Part shown: positions 1 through 9,300 of the stretch, piece after piece | How the letters are laid out: each line of letters opens with the position of its first letter | How positions within the stretch are numbered: position 1 is the first letter of the stretch | Assembly (NCBI RefSeq): GCF_022012395.1 | Contig: NZ_JAKLTQ010000027.1 | Coordinates: 1-59,059 of the forward strand | DNA: 59,059 nucleotides | Reading direction: 5' to 3' | Source: Arthrobacter hankyongi | GTDB taxonomy: Bacteria; Actinomycetota; Actinomycetes; Actinomycetales; Micrococcaceae | Made by a program: the position numbers and the translations under genes | Notes under the pieces: generated by a model | What the model saw: only the letters and a program-made list of their open reading frames with translations | The model's database searches: none | Told to the model about the DNA's origin: nothing

Positions 1-50
1 TTCAAGCAATGCTCTGACCTGCAGGTTTACAGAAGTTGAAGCCTAAACAT

Positions 51-90
51 GGGCGGCGGGGCCCGGAGACCGGAGGGCGGCGGGGCCCGG
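51..90. repeat. 16-bp direct repeat in upstream GC-rich region
   Basis: The word GGGCGGCGGGGCCCGG occurs at 51-66 and again at 75-90, a period of 24 nt. The first 196 nt hold no gene that I can support; the open frames there look like composition artefacts. Confidence 0.5.
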
Positions 91-196
91 CGGGCGGACG
101 GCAGGCGAGGTCCGGCGGACGGAGTGGACCGGGCGGGGCCGGCCTCCAGCAAGTTCCCGGCCGGCCGCAATGCAGCGCAATACTCAGCCCGGGTCC

Positions 197-226
197 TTGA
201 ACCGGCCGCCGCGGCTTTGCGACAAT
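197..226 (+). promoter_or_regulatory. Candidate promoter of the sulfur operon
   Basis: TTGAAC at 197-202 and GACAAT at 221-226 are separated by 18 nt. The predicted transcription start, around 232-234, falls at the 5' edge of the riboswitch aptamer, which is where it should be. Prediction only. Confidence 0.5.
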
Positions 227-231
227 GTTGG

Positions 232-325
232 GGACCATCCCGAGCGGCCGAGAGATCTGGCTCAGCGACGCCGCAGCAACCCCCCGGCCTTCCGGAAGGG
301 TGCTACCGCCAGAAGCGATGGAGAG
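232..325 (+). ncRNA. SAM riboswitch (S-box type)
   Basis: The leader carries the SAM-I-like core in the right order: a GAGAGATCTGGCTC block (about 250-263), a kink-turn-like GACGCCGCAGCAACC segment (about 268-282), GGTGCTA (299-305) and GCCAG (308-312). P1 can form by pairing CCATC (235-239) with GATGG (317-321). It lies about 95 nt upstream of the sfnG start in an operon containing metY, which is the expected context for S-adenosylmethionine sensing. The segment 326-407 would be the expression platform; I see no clear U-run terminator, so control of translation or of an atypical terminator is possible. The choice between SAM-I and SAM-IV needs a covariance model. Confidence 0.8.
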
Positions 326-419
326 AGCGCAAGCAATCTTTGATCCGGAGCAGCCGTGCCCCCGGCCTGCAGGATCGTCATTGCCCGGGATTCCCTGCCA
401 CCCCACCAAGGAATTCATG

Positions 420-1571
420 ATGAGCACCAGCACCCCCGTCAGCCCCGCCGCCGACCTGCGGACCCCGCTGAAGTTCGCCTACTGGGTCCCGAACGTTTCC
501 GGCGGCCTCGTGGTCTCCACCATCGAGCAGCGCACCAGCTGGGACTTCGACTACAACAAGAAGCTGGCCCGGATCGCCGAGGACGCCGGCTTCGAATACG
601 CCCTGTCGCAGACCCGCTACGCGGCCAGCTACGGCGCGGACAAGCAGCACGAGGCCACCAGCTTCTCGCTGGGCCTGCTCGGCGCCACGGAGAAGCTCAA
701 GGTCATCGCCGCCGTCCATCCGGGCATGTGGCACCCCGGCGTGCTGGCCAAGTGGCTGATCACCGCCGACCACATCTCCAACGGCCGGGCCGCCGTGAAC
801 ATCGTCTCCGGCTGGCTCAAGGACGAGTTCGTGAACTTCGGCCTGCCCTGGCTGGAGCATGACGAGCGCTACGTGCGCACCGAGGAGTTCATCACCGTCC
901 TGCGCGGGCTGCTCACGCAGAAGGATTTCTCCTTCGCGGGCAAGTACTACAACATCAAGGACTTCACCCTCAGCCCCGGCCCGCTGGACATTCCTGGCCG
1001 GGCGCACCCCGAGATCTTCTTCGGCGGCAACTCCACCGCGGCCCAGGCCACCGCCGGCCGGCAGGCTGACTGGTATTTCTCCAACGGCAAGGACCTGGAC
1101 GGCTTCAAGGAGAACATCGCCGGCGTGCAGGCCTCCGCCGCCGCCGCGGGCCGGAAGCCCCGCTTCGGCCTCAACGGCTTCGTGATCGCCCGCGGGACCG
1201 AGAAGGAAGCGCGCGAGACCCTGCGCGAGATCGTCGCCAAGGCCCATGTTCCCGCCGTCGAAGGCTTCCGGGACGCGGTCCAGGAGGCCGGCCCGTCCAC
1301 CAAGGACGGCAAGGGCATGTGGGCGGATTCGAGCTTCGAGGACCTCATCCAGTACAACGACGGCTTCAAAACAGGACTCATTGGTACGCCCGAGCAGATT
1401 GCCGAACGTATTGTGGAGTACAAGAAGATCGGCGTGAACCTGCTGCTGACCTGCTACCTGCACTTCCAGGAGGAGGTCGAGGCCTTCGGCCGCGATGTGC
1501 TGCCGATCGTCCGCGAGCTGGAGGCAGATCTGGCCCGCAAGAACGATACTGAATTGGTTGGAGTTAAGTGA
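420..1571 (+). CDS. sfnG: FMNH2-dependent dimethylsulfone monooxygenase
   Basis: Flavin-dependent luciferase-like (TIM-barrel) monooxygenase of the SfnG group. Members oxidise dimethylsulfone to methanesulfinate, a step in sulfur scavenging from organosulfur compounds. The N-terminal stretch FAYWVPNVSGGLVVS and the later ISNGRAAVNIVSGW and FFGGNSTAAQ motifs match my recollection of SfnG and related alkanesulfonate monooxygenases. Length is 383 aa, normal for the family. The ATG at 420 has AAGGA 7 nt upstream; the ATG at 417 is an alternative. The stop overlaps the metY start by 4 nt (GTGA), so translation is probably coupled. The gene sits directly behind the SAM riboswitch and is predicted to be off when methionine/SAM is plentiful. 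An FMN reductase partner is not in the window. A related methanesulfonate or alkanesulfonate monooxygenase activity cannot be excluded. Confidence 0.85.
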   Translation: MSTSTPVSPAADLRTPLKFAYWVPNVSGGLVVSTIEQRTSWDFDYNKKLARIAEDAGFEYALSQTRYAASYGADKQHEATSFSLGLLGATEKLKVIAAVHPGMWHPGVLAKWLITADHISNGRAAVNIVSGWLKDEFVNFGLPWLEHDERYVRTEEFITVLRGLLTQKDFSFAGKYYNIKDFTLSPGPLDIPGRAHPEIFFGGNSTAAQATAGRQADWYFSNGKDLDGFKENIAGVQASAAAAGRKPRFGLNGFVIARGTEKEARETLREIVAKAHVPAVEGFRDAVQEAGPSTKDGKGMWADSSFEDLIQYNDGFKTGLIGTPEQIAERIVEYKKIGVNLLLTCYLHFQEEVEAFGRDVLPIVRELEADLARKNDTELVGVK

Positions 1572-3043
1572 GCGAACGTAAATTCGGTTTCCGCACCCGT
1601 GCCCTGCACGCCGGCGGCACCCCCGATGCCGAGCACGGCGCCCGTGCCGTGCCGATCTACCAGAGCACCTCGTTTGTCTTCAAGGACACCGACGACGCCG
1701 CCAACCTGTTTGCGCTGCAGAAGTACGGCAACATCTACTCCCGCATCGGCAATCCGACGGTGGCTGCCTTCGAGGAGCGCATCGCCTCGCTCGAGGGCGG
1801 CATCGGCGCGGTGGCCACGTCCTCGGGCATGGCCGCCGAGTTCGTCACCTTCGCGGCGCTGACCGCGGCCGGGGACCACATCGTGGCCTCGTCCAAGCTC
1901 TACGGCGGCACGATCACCCAGCTGGACGTTACGCTGCGCCGCTTCGGGGTGGAAACCACCTTCATCGACTCCACCGACCCGGCGGAGTTCGCCGCGGCCA
2001 TCCGGGAGAACACCAAGGCCGTCTACACCGAGGTCGTGGCCAACCCTTCCGGCGACATCGCGGACCTGAAGGGCCTGGCCAGGGTGGCGCACGGCGCCGG
2101 CATCCCGCTGATCGTCGACTCCACCCTGACCCCGCCCTACCTGCTGCGCCCGATCGAGCACGGCGCGGACATCGTGATCCACTCCGCCACCAAGTTCCTC
2201 GGCGGGCACGGCACCACCCTGGGCGGCGTCGTCGTCGAATCCGGCCGCTTCAACTGGGGCAACGGCAAGTTCCCGCAGATGACCGAGCCGGTCCCGTCGT
2301 ACGGGAACGTCTCCTGGTGGGGCAACTTCGGCGAGTACGGCTTCCTGACCAAGCTGCGCTCCGAGCAGCTGCGCGACATCGGCCCGTCCCTGCCGGCGCA
2401 GTCCGCCTTCCAGCTGCTGATCGGCGTGGAGACCCTGCCCCAGCGCATGGACAACCATCTGGCCAACGCGCAGAAGGTGGCCGAGTGGCTGGCCGCGGAC
2501 GAGCGCGTGGTCTACGTGAACTACGCCGGGCTGCCGGGCCACCCGCACCACGAACGGGCCAAGGAACTGCTGCCGCTGGGCGTGGGCTCGGTCTTCTCCT
2601 TCGGGGTCAAGGGCGGCCGCGCGGCCGGGCAGACGTTCATCGAGGCCCTGCAGCTGGCGTCCCACCTGGCCAACATCGGCGACGCCCGCACGCTGATCCT
2701 GCACCCGGGATCCACCACGCACCAGCAGCTCTCCGCCGACCAGCTGGAGGCAGCCGGCGTGCCGGAGGACCTGATCCGCATCTCGGTGGGCCTGGAGGAC
2801 GTCGAGGACATCATCTGGGACCTCGACCAGGCCCTGGCCGCCTCGCAGCAGGCCGGCGCCGAACACGGCCCGGACCGTACGCACGAGGATCATGTCTTCA
2901 ATCCGGGCGAGTTTGCCTCCCCCACGTACGACGGCGAGGCGTGCGTCCTGCCGTCCGCACGGGCCGCGGCAACCGAGCCGGGCACCCGGGTGGTCGAAGC
3001 CGTCGAAGAAGCCGTCGAAGCCGAGGAAGGGGCCGCCAAGTGA
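1568..3043 (+). CDS. metY: O-acetylhomoserine/O-acetylserine sulfhydrylase
   Basis: Cys/Met-metabolism PLP enzyme that uses sulfide with O-acetylhomoserine to make homocysteine (O-acetylserine is a possible second substrate). The opening FRTRALHAG, the YSRIGNPTV motif and the PLP lysine in HSATKFLGGHG (about residue 209) are typical of MetY. At 491 aa it is longer than the usual roughly 430; the extra C-terminal tail of about 60 residues is acidic and Ala/Glu-rich, ending VEAVEEAVEAEEG. The GTG start overlaps the sfnG stop, and its own stop overlaps the start of the next gene, giving one translationally coupled operon under the SAM riboswitch. MetY versus MetZ/cystathionine-type activity rests on the sequence pattern only. 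Confidence 0.9.
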   Translation: MSERKFGFRTRALHAGGTPDAEHGARAVPIYQSTSFVFKDTDDAANLFALQKYGNIYSRIGNPTVAAFEERIASLEGGIGAVATSSGMAAEFVTFAALTAAGDHIVASSKLYGGTITQLDVTLRRFGVETTFIDSTDPAEFAAAIRENTKAVYTEVVANPSGDIADLKGLARVAHGAGIPLIVDSTLTPPYLLRPIEHGADIVIHSATKFLGGHGTTLGGVVVESGRFNWGNGKFPQMTEPVPSYGNVSWWGNFGEYGFLTKLRSEQLRDIGPSLPAQSAFQLLIGVETLPQRMDNHLANAQKVAEWLAADERVVYVNYAGLPGHPHHERAKELLPLGVGSVFSFGVKGGRAAGQTFIEALQLASHLANIGDARTLILHPGSTTHQQLSADQLEAAGVPEDLIRISVGLEDVEDIIWDLDQALAASQQAGAEHGPDRTHEDHVFNPGEFASPTYDGEACVLPSARAAATEPGTRVVEAVEEAVEAEEGAAK

Positions 3044-3540
3044 GCACCGCTGCCGCCGAACGCACCTGGGAAGGTCCCTCCGCCCCGGAGCGGCTGAACA
3101 TCCTGCGCAGGACGAAGAGCATCGCCATCGTCGGCGCCTCGGACAAGCCCAGCCGCGCGTCCTACTTCGTGGCCACGTACCTGCTGTCCTCGTCCCCGTA
3201 CAAGGTGTACTTCGTCAATCCGGTGGCCAAGGAGATCCTGGGCCAGCCGGTCTACGCCTCGCTGGCGGACCTGCCCGAGACCCCGGACCTGGTGGACGTC
3301 TTCCGCAAGCATGACGACCTGCCGGGCGTGCTGGACGAGGCGATCGCCGTCGGCGCGAAGACCATCTGGCTGCAGCTGGGCTCCTGGCACGAGGAGGTCG
3401 CCGCGAAGGCCGAGGAGTCCGGACTGAACGTGGTTATGGACCGCTGCGTGAAGATCGAGCACGCCCGCTTCCACGGCGGCCTGCATCTGGCCGGTTTCGA
3501 CACCGGCGTCATTTCCTCGAAGCGCCAGCTCACCGCGTAG
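3040..3540 (+). CDS. CoA-binding domain protein (YccU-like)
   Basis: A 166-residue protein made almost entirely of one Rossmann-like CoA-binding domain (COG1832/YccU type). The nucleotide-binding loop IAIVGASDKPSRAS is near residue 28, followed by VYFVNPVAKEILGQPVYASL and the C-terminal VVMDRCVKIEH, which are recurrent in this family. The biochemical role is unknown. The start is the GTG overlapping the metY TGA by 4 nt, so the two are co-translated; the pairing with metY suggests a helper or regulatory role in sulfur amino acid synthesis, perhaps sensing an acyl-CoA, but this is inference. A terminator hairpin follows at once. Confidence 0.8.
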   Translation: MSTAAAERTWEGPSAPERLNILRRTKSIAIVGASDKPSRASYFVATYLLSSSPYKVYFVNPVAKEILGQPVYASLADLPETPDLVDVFRKHDDLPGVLDEAIAVGAKTIWLQLGSWHEEVAAKAEESGLNVVMDRCVKIEHARFHGGLHLAGFDTGVISSKRQLTA

Positions 3541-3554
3541 GGGCCCCCACATCA

Positions 3555-3584
3555 GGCCGCCGCACTCTCCGGAGTGCGGCGGCC
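3555..3584 (+). terminator. Terminator of the sfnG-metY operon
   Basis: A perfect 13-bp stem (GGCCGCCGCACTC / GAGTGCGGCGGCC) with a 4-nt loop lies 14 nt after the last stop codon. The trailing sequence TTGCGCGTT is only weakly T-rich. Confidence 0.75.
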
Positions 3585-3613
3585 TTGCGCGTTAACCGCC
3601 CTGCCAGGAATAG

Positions 3614-3646
3614 TTAGTTGACTTACCAAACTAATCAACGTATAGT
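3614..3646 (+). promoter_or_regulatory. marR promoter with overlapping operator
   Basis: TTGACT (3618-3623) and TATAGT (3641-3646) are spaced exactly 17 nt, a near-consensus promoter. An inverted repeat TTAGTT (3614-3619) / AACTAA (3629-3634) overlaps the -35 box and spacer. This is the usual geometry for MarR autorepression. The local AT content is clearly higher than in flanking DNA. Confidence 0.65.
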
Positions 3647-3676
3647 TGCTGGAGGCAACCAACAAGTAGAGGCATC

Positions 3677-4189
3677 ATGAGCGTTACCCCGAACACCGCA
3701 TCCGCCCTAGTGCACTGCATCTTCGACCTGCAGCGCTCCGTCCGCTGCGCCGCCGGCGCCGCACCCCGCCACTCGGACCTCGGCGCGGCCGTTGAAGGCG
3801 TCCTGCGCATGATCAGTATCGCGGGCGAGACACGCGCCTCCGACATTGCTGCCCGGTTGGGCATCGGAAACTCGGCGATGAGCCGCCAGGTGGCCGACCT
3901 TGAGGAGCACGGCCTGGTGGTGCGGCGGCCGGACCCCGCAGACGGGCGGGCGCACCTGCTCTCGCTCTCGCCCGAAGGCCGGGAGCGGCTCGCGGAGGCG
4001 GAACAACGCCGGACCGAAACGATCCAGGCACTGCTCTCGGGCTGGGAAGAAGACCGGGCCCATGAGGCGGCCCGCATCATCGCGGACCTCAACGCGGCCC
4101 TGCGGGCCGCCCTGCAGAATTCACCCCGGGCAACGAAGGCCGGAACCACCCAGGACCACAAGTCCGCAACGCTCGCAGGAGTGAACTGA
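3677..4189 (+). CDS. MarR-family transcriptional regulator
   Basis: A 170-residue winged-helix repressor. The recognition region ASDIAARLGIGNSAMSRQVADLEEHGLV and the wing RRPDPADGRAHLLSLSPEG are typical of MarR proteins, which bind palindromes as dimers and release DNA on binding phenolic or lipophilic ligands. The ATG is preceded by AGAGG. The stop overlaps the start of the exporter gene (TGATG), so the two are co-translated. The most likely role is autorepression and control of the downstream efflux pump through the palindrome in its own promoter. The ligand cannot be read from sequence. The C-terminal 20 residues (from about NSPRATKAG) extend past the domain. Confidence 0.85.
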   Translation: MSVTPNTASALVHCIFDLQRSVRCAAGAAPRHSDLGAAVEGVLRMISIAGETRASDIAARLGIGNSAMSRQVADLEEHGLVVRRPDPADGRAHLLSLSPEGRERLAEAEQRRTETIQALLSGWEEDRAHEAARIIADLNAALRAALQNSPRATKAGTTQDHKSATLAGVN

Positions 4190-6207
4190 TGACAACCCCC
4201 ACCACTGCACCACCCCACAGTGACGGGCAGATGACGCACCGCCAGATCCTGGAGGCCCTGACCGGGCTGCTGGCCGCCCTGTTTACCGCCATCCTCAGCA
4301 GCACCATCGTCGCCAATGCCCTGCCGACCATCATGTCGGAGCTGAAGGGAACCCAGACCGACTTCGCCTGGGTCATCACCGCCGCGCTGCTGGCGAACGC
4401 CGTCACCACCCCGATCTGGGGCAAGCTGGCGGACCTGTTCAACAAAAAGGTGCTGGTCCAGCTCTCCATCGTCATCTTCGTCGCCGGCTCCGTGGCCGCG
4501 GGCCTGGCGCAGAACATCCCGGTGCTGCTGGGCGCCCGCGTGGTCCAGGGCATTGCGATGGGCGGCCTGACCGCCCTGGCCATGGCCATCATCGGCACGA
4601 TGATCCCGCCGCGCGAGCGCGGCCGCTACTCCGGCTACCTGGGTGCCGTGATGGCCGTGGCCACCGCCGGCGGCCCGCTGCTGGGCGGCTTCATCGTGGA
4701 CAGTTCGCTGGGCTGGCGCTGGACCTTCTTTGTCTGCGTTCCGCTGGCCGTGATCGCGTTGGTGCTGCTGCAGAAGACCCTGAAGATCAAGCACGTGAAG
4801 CGTCCTGCCACGATCGACTGGGCCGGCGCCGTCCTGCTCACCGCGGGCGTCAGCCTGCTGCTGATCTGGGTCAGCTTCGCCGGCCAGGAAGGCTACTACG
4901 ACTGGGCCTCCGGAACCTCCGCGCTGATGGTCGGCGGCGCCGTCGTACTGCTGTCCGCGCTGGTCGTGGTCGAAGCCAAGGTGTCCCAGCCGATCATTCC
5001 GCTGAAAATCATCGCCGAGCGCACCACGGCGCTGTCCATCATCGCCTCCATCGCCGTCGGCGTGGCCATGTTCGCCAGCTCCACCTACCTGGGCCAGTAC
5101 TACCAGGTGGCCCGCGGCGCCACCCCCACCGAAGCGGGCCTGCTGACCCTGCCCATGATTGCCGGCAACCTGATCGGCTCGATCCTCTCCGGACAGCTGA
5201 TCAGCCGCTACGGCCGGTGGAAGCGCTTCCTGGTCGCCGGGTCCGTGCTGTTGATTGCCGGCCTCGGACTGGCCGGGACCATCGACCACGAGACCGACAT
5301 GGCACTCGTGGGCGGCTACACCTTCATCTTCGGCCTCGGCCTCGGCCTGCTCCTGCAGAACCTGGTCCTGGCCGTCCAGAACACCGTGGCGGCCAAAAAC
5401 ATCGGCGCGGCCAGCGCGTCTGTGGCGTTCTTCCGCACCGTCGGCGGCGCGGCGGGCGTCTCGGTCCTGGGCGCAGTGATGGGCACCCATGTCACCGACC
5501 TGGTCACCAAGGGCCTGCGCCGTGCCGGCATCCACACCGCCGGCTCCGGCGGCGCGTCGCTGGACCTGGTGGACCTGCCGCCGCGGGTCGCCCGCATCGT
5601 CCGCGCCGCCTACGGCGACGGGACAGCCCTGATCTTCACGGTTGCGGCCGTCATGTCCGTCGTGGCCCTGCTCTGCATCCTGTTCATCAAGGAAGCACCG
5701 CTGCGGCGCACCGTGGACATCGTGCCGGCCAAGCCGGCCGGCACCGGCCAGCATGCGGCAGTGCCGGCCGGCGACGCCGACCTGGACCGCGAGTTCGCCA
5801 AGGTCCTCGCCATGACCGGCAGCCTGCCCAAGGCCGGCCGGGACGGGGCCCAGCGCCAGGCCGAACCGCACCACCGCGCGCCGCTGGCAGCCGGTGAGCC
5901 GGACGGCAGCCGGGCCGCAGCCGATGCGCAGCTGGAACTCATTGCCCAGCTGCAGGTCACCCAGCGGCTGCTGGCCGAACAGCAGCTGCAGCTCAGCGCG
6001 GCCCTGAACAGCGTGGGCCAGGAGGCCGCCCGGCAGCGGGAGACCGCCGAGCAGCAGGCCCGGACCGCGGCGCAGCAGGCCGAAACCGCGCAGCAGCTGG
6101 CGGCCTTGGAACAGAGCCTGGGCGCCGAGCGGGAACTGCAGAAGAGCGCGGCGCACTACCTGGCCGCGCAGGCGGCCGCCACAACAGGCACAGCGCACCG
6201 GGACTGA
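4189..6207 (+). CDS. DHA2-family MFS multidrug exporter with long C-terminal tail
   Basis: Proton-driven 14-TM-type drug:H+ antiporter (EmrB/QacA, DHA2). Visible marks are the early LFTAILSSTIVANALPTIMSEL helix, motif A-like WGKLADLFNKK, RERGRYSGYLGAVMAVATAGGPLLGG (antiporter motif C region) and many hydrophobic helices to about residue 505. Residues from about 510 to 672 form an unusual soluble tail rich in Gln, Ala and Glu (AEQQLQLSAALNS, QQARTAAQQAETAQQ), predicted to be coiled coil. Typical DHA2 pumps are 450-550 aa. The gene is translationally coupled to the MarR gene. Substrate unknown; the tail could mediate oligomerisation or partner binding. Confidence 0.85.
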   Translation: MTTPTTAPPHSDGQMTHRQILEALTGLLAALFTAILSSTIVANALPTIMSELKGTQTDFAWVITAALLANAVTTPIWGKLADLFNKKVLVQLSIVIFVAGSVAAGLAQNIPVLLGARVVQGIAMGGLTALAMAIIGTMIPPRERGRYSGYLGAVMAVATAGGPLLGGFIVDSSLGWRWTFFVCVPLAVIALVLLQKTLKIKHVKRPATIDWAGAVLLTAGVSLLLIWVSFAGQEGYYDWASGTSALMVGGAVVLLSALVVVEAKVSQPIIPLKIIAERTTALSIIASIAVGVAMFASSTYLGQYYQVARGATPTEAGLLTLPMIAGNLIGSILSGQLISRYGRWKRFLVAGSVLLIAGLGLAGTIDHETDMALVGGYTFIFGLGLGLLLQNLVLAVQNTVAAKNIGAASASVAFFRTVGGAAGVSVLGAVMGTHVTDLVTKGLRRAGIHTAGSGGASLDLVDLPPRVARIVRAAYGDGTALIFTVAAVMSVVALLCILFIKEAPLRRTVDIVPAKPAGTGQHAAVPAGDADLDREFAKVLAMTGSLPKAGRDGAQRQAEPHHRAPLAAGEPDGSRAAADAQLELIAQLQVTQRLLAEQQLQLSAALNSVGQEAARQRETAEQQARTAAQQAETAQQLAALEQSLGAERELQKSAAHYLAAQAAATTGTAHRD

Positions 6208-6223
6208 GTCACCGGCGGAGGCT

Positions 6224-6280
6224 GCCCGCCGGGCCGCACGAACTTTCCATCGGAAAGGTTCACGGCCCGGCGGGCTTTTT
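6224..6280 (+). terminator. Rho-independent terminator after the exporter
   Basis: A long hairpin, GCCCGCCGGGCCG pairing with CGGCCCGGCGGGC and an inner GAACTTTCC/GGAAAGGTTC stem with one bulge, ends in CTTTTTG. Confidence 0.9.
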
Positions 6281-6357
6281 GCTGCATCCCAAGAATTCCC
6301 CAAGGTCGGATGGCGATGCTGAGGCCAGCCGAATCGCTCGACCCAGGGGGAACTACG

Positions 6358-9300
6358 ATGCTGCGCTCTGCCCGCCGGACGAAACCTTACGACAACCTGC
6401 CACCGGACAGAGGCCGCCGGCCTGCCGCCCGCCGGTTCACCGCCGGACTGGCGGCACTGGTCCTGGGCGCCGGCTTCCTGCCCGCGGCGCTCGCCCCGGC
6501 GGCGGTAGCCGCACCCGTGGGGCAGGGACTGACCCTGAACGCCGGCGATATGCGGTTCATCCTCAAGCAGATCAAGATCGCCGAGAACCACGCGACCAAG
6601 GAAGACGCCGACGGAAAGCCGGTTCCCGGCCAGCCGCTGCTGGGCAGCGGGCCCAACCAGATCGCCAACGCCCTGCTGCCCTACGGGCTGCGCACGGTGG
6701 ACGGCTCGGAGAACAACCTGGTCAAGGACCAGGGCCACTACGGGGCGGGCAGCCTGCCCTTCCCGCGGATGGCCGATCCGCAGTGGCGCACCACTGCGGA
6801 CGGGAAGAGCTACGGGACGGTCAACGCCAACCTGACCGACGCCGAGCCGCGGTTCATCTCCAACGTGATCGTGGACCAGACCGCCGCCAACCCGGCAGCC
6901 ATCGCGGCCGCCGGCAAGGCCCACCGCACCGTCAATGACGGCCCCACCGCGGTGCCCTGCGCGGAGGGCCAGGACCCGGCGACCGAGCATTGCGTACCCG
7001 AAGGCGGGACCCTGGACATCCCGAACGTCACCACCGACTTCGGACTCTCCCCGCCCTACAACGGCTTCTTCGCGCTGTTCGGCCAGTTCTTCGACCACGG
7101 CGTGGACTTCACCAAGAAGACCAGCAACTACGTGATGATGCCGCTGGCGGCGGACGATCCGCTGGTGCTGGAGGGCAAGGTCCCGGCCAGCCAGCGCTTT
7201 ATGATCCTGAACCGGGCCGAGAACCAGCCCGGTCCCGACGGCAAGCTGGGCACCGAGGACGACGTCCCGGACGGCACCAACACGGACTCGCCGTGGGTGG
7301 ACCAGAGCCAGACGTACTCCTCCCATCCCTCGCACCAGGTCTTCCTGCGCGAATACGAACTGAGCGACGACGGCAAGCCGGTCGCCACCGGCCGGATGGC
7401 CGAAGGAACGCCCAACGGTACCAAGGGCGGCATGTCCACCTGGAAGGACCTCAAGGGCCAGGCCGCGGCCAAGCTCGGCCTGCTGCTGTCCGACGCCGAC
7501 GTGGCGAATATCCCGCTGCTGGCCACCGACCAGTACGGCCGCTTCCTGCGCGGGCCCCACGGGCTGCCGCAGTACATCACCCAGGACAACCAGCTCATCG
7601 AGGGCAACCTGGACAGCCCGGTGGCTCCGCCGGCGGACGTCCAGCGCACCGGCATCGCCTTCCTGGACGACATTTCCCACAACGCGGTGCCCTTCGACTC
7701 CCGCACCGGCGCCCCGCTGGCCAAGGACGACGACGGCGCCATCACCGGCGCCGCCGCGCGGCAGCCGGCGGGCACCTACGACGACGAAATGCTCAACGCG
7801 CACTTCGTCGCCGGCGACGGCCGGGTCAACGAGAACATCGGACTGACCGCGATCCACCAGATCTTCCACTCCGAGCACAACCGGCTGGTCGGCTACATGC
7901 AGGACCTGCTGACCTTCCTGAACCTCGACCTGGACGAGTGGAAGCTGGCCAGCGGGGCCTGGAACGGCGAGCGTCTCTTCCAGGCCGCCCGCTTTGTCAC
8001 CGAGATGGAGTACCAGCACATCGTCTTCGAGGACTTTGCGCGCAAGATCCAGCCGGGGATCAACCCGTTCAACGTCTTCACCCAGTCCGATACGGGGATC
8101 AATCCGGCGATCAAGGCCGAGTTCGCCCACGCCACCTATCGCTTCGGGCACTCCATGCTCACCGACCGGGTGGACCGGAAGACCAACAACGGCACCGACA
8201 TCGGCATGCCGCTGCTGGAGGCCTTCCTGAACCCGCCGGCCTACTACGCCAACGGCGGCAGCCAGCTGAGTCCGGAAGCCGCCGCCGGCGCCATCGCGAT
8301 GGGCATGACCGACCAGGTCGGCGCCGAGCTGGACGAGTTCGTCACCGACACGCTGCGCAACAACGTGCTCGGGCTGCCGCTGGACCTGGCGGCGCTGAAC
8401 CTCGCCCGCGGCCGGGACACCGGCGTTCCGTCGCTGAACAACTTCCGCACGGACCTGTACCGCAAGACCAACGACTCCTCGCTGAAGCCGTACGAGAGCT
8501 GGGTGGACTTCGGCCAGGCGCTGAAGCACCCGGACTCGGTGGTCAACTTCATGGCCGCCTACGGCACCCACCCGAGCATCACGAATGCCACCACCATCAA
8601 GGCCAAGCGCGCGGCGGCGCAGCTGCTGTTCGACATGGACGTGACCAATCCGGATACCCCGGCGGACGCCTATGCCTTCGTCAACAGCGCCCCGGAGACC
8701 CAGTGGGCCACGGACAACGGCAGCTCCGCCACCGGCGTGGACGCGGTGGACCTCTGGGTCGGCGGCCTGGCCGAGGCCCAGAACCTCTTCGGCGGGCTGC
8801 TGGGCAGCACCTTCAACTACATCTTCGAGCGCCAGCTGACCGACCTGCAGGACGGGGACCGGCTGTACTACCTCTCCCGCACCTCGGGCCTGAACCTGCG
8901 CACCCAGCTCGAAGGCAACTCGATGGCGGAACTGGTCATGCGCAACACCGACGCCGCCGCGCTCAAGGCCGACGTCTTTGGCGTCGCGGACTGCGAATTC
9001 GAACTGGGCAGCATCACCCCGGGTACCGGCAACAACGTGCTGGACGATCCGGCGTCGGCCTGTGACGAATCCAAGCTGCTGCTGCGGATGGCGGACGGAA
9101 CCATCCGCTACCGCGTCTCCAACGCCGTGGACCGGCCGGGCCTGAACGCCCAGGCCACCTACAACGGCACCTCCGGCCGGGACCGGGTCTGGGGCGGCGT
9201 CGACAACGACACCTTCTGGGGCAACGAGGGCGACGACGTCATCGAAGGCAACGACGGCGCGGATACCGTGCTCGGCGGCGAGGGCGATGACCGGATCACC

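Noticed and set aside
1-420. Short frames before sfnG, including a long N-terminal extension from 225
   Set aside because: They cover the riboswitch and promoter; the sfnG start at 420 has an RBS and matches the family N-terminus.
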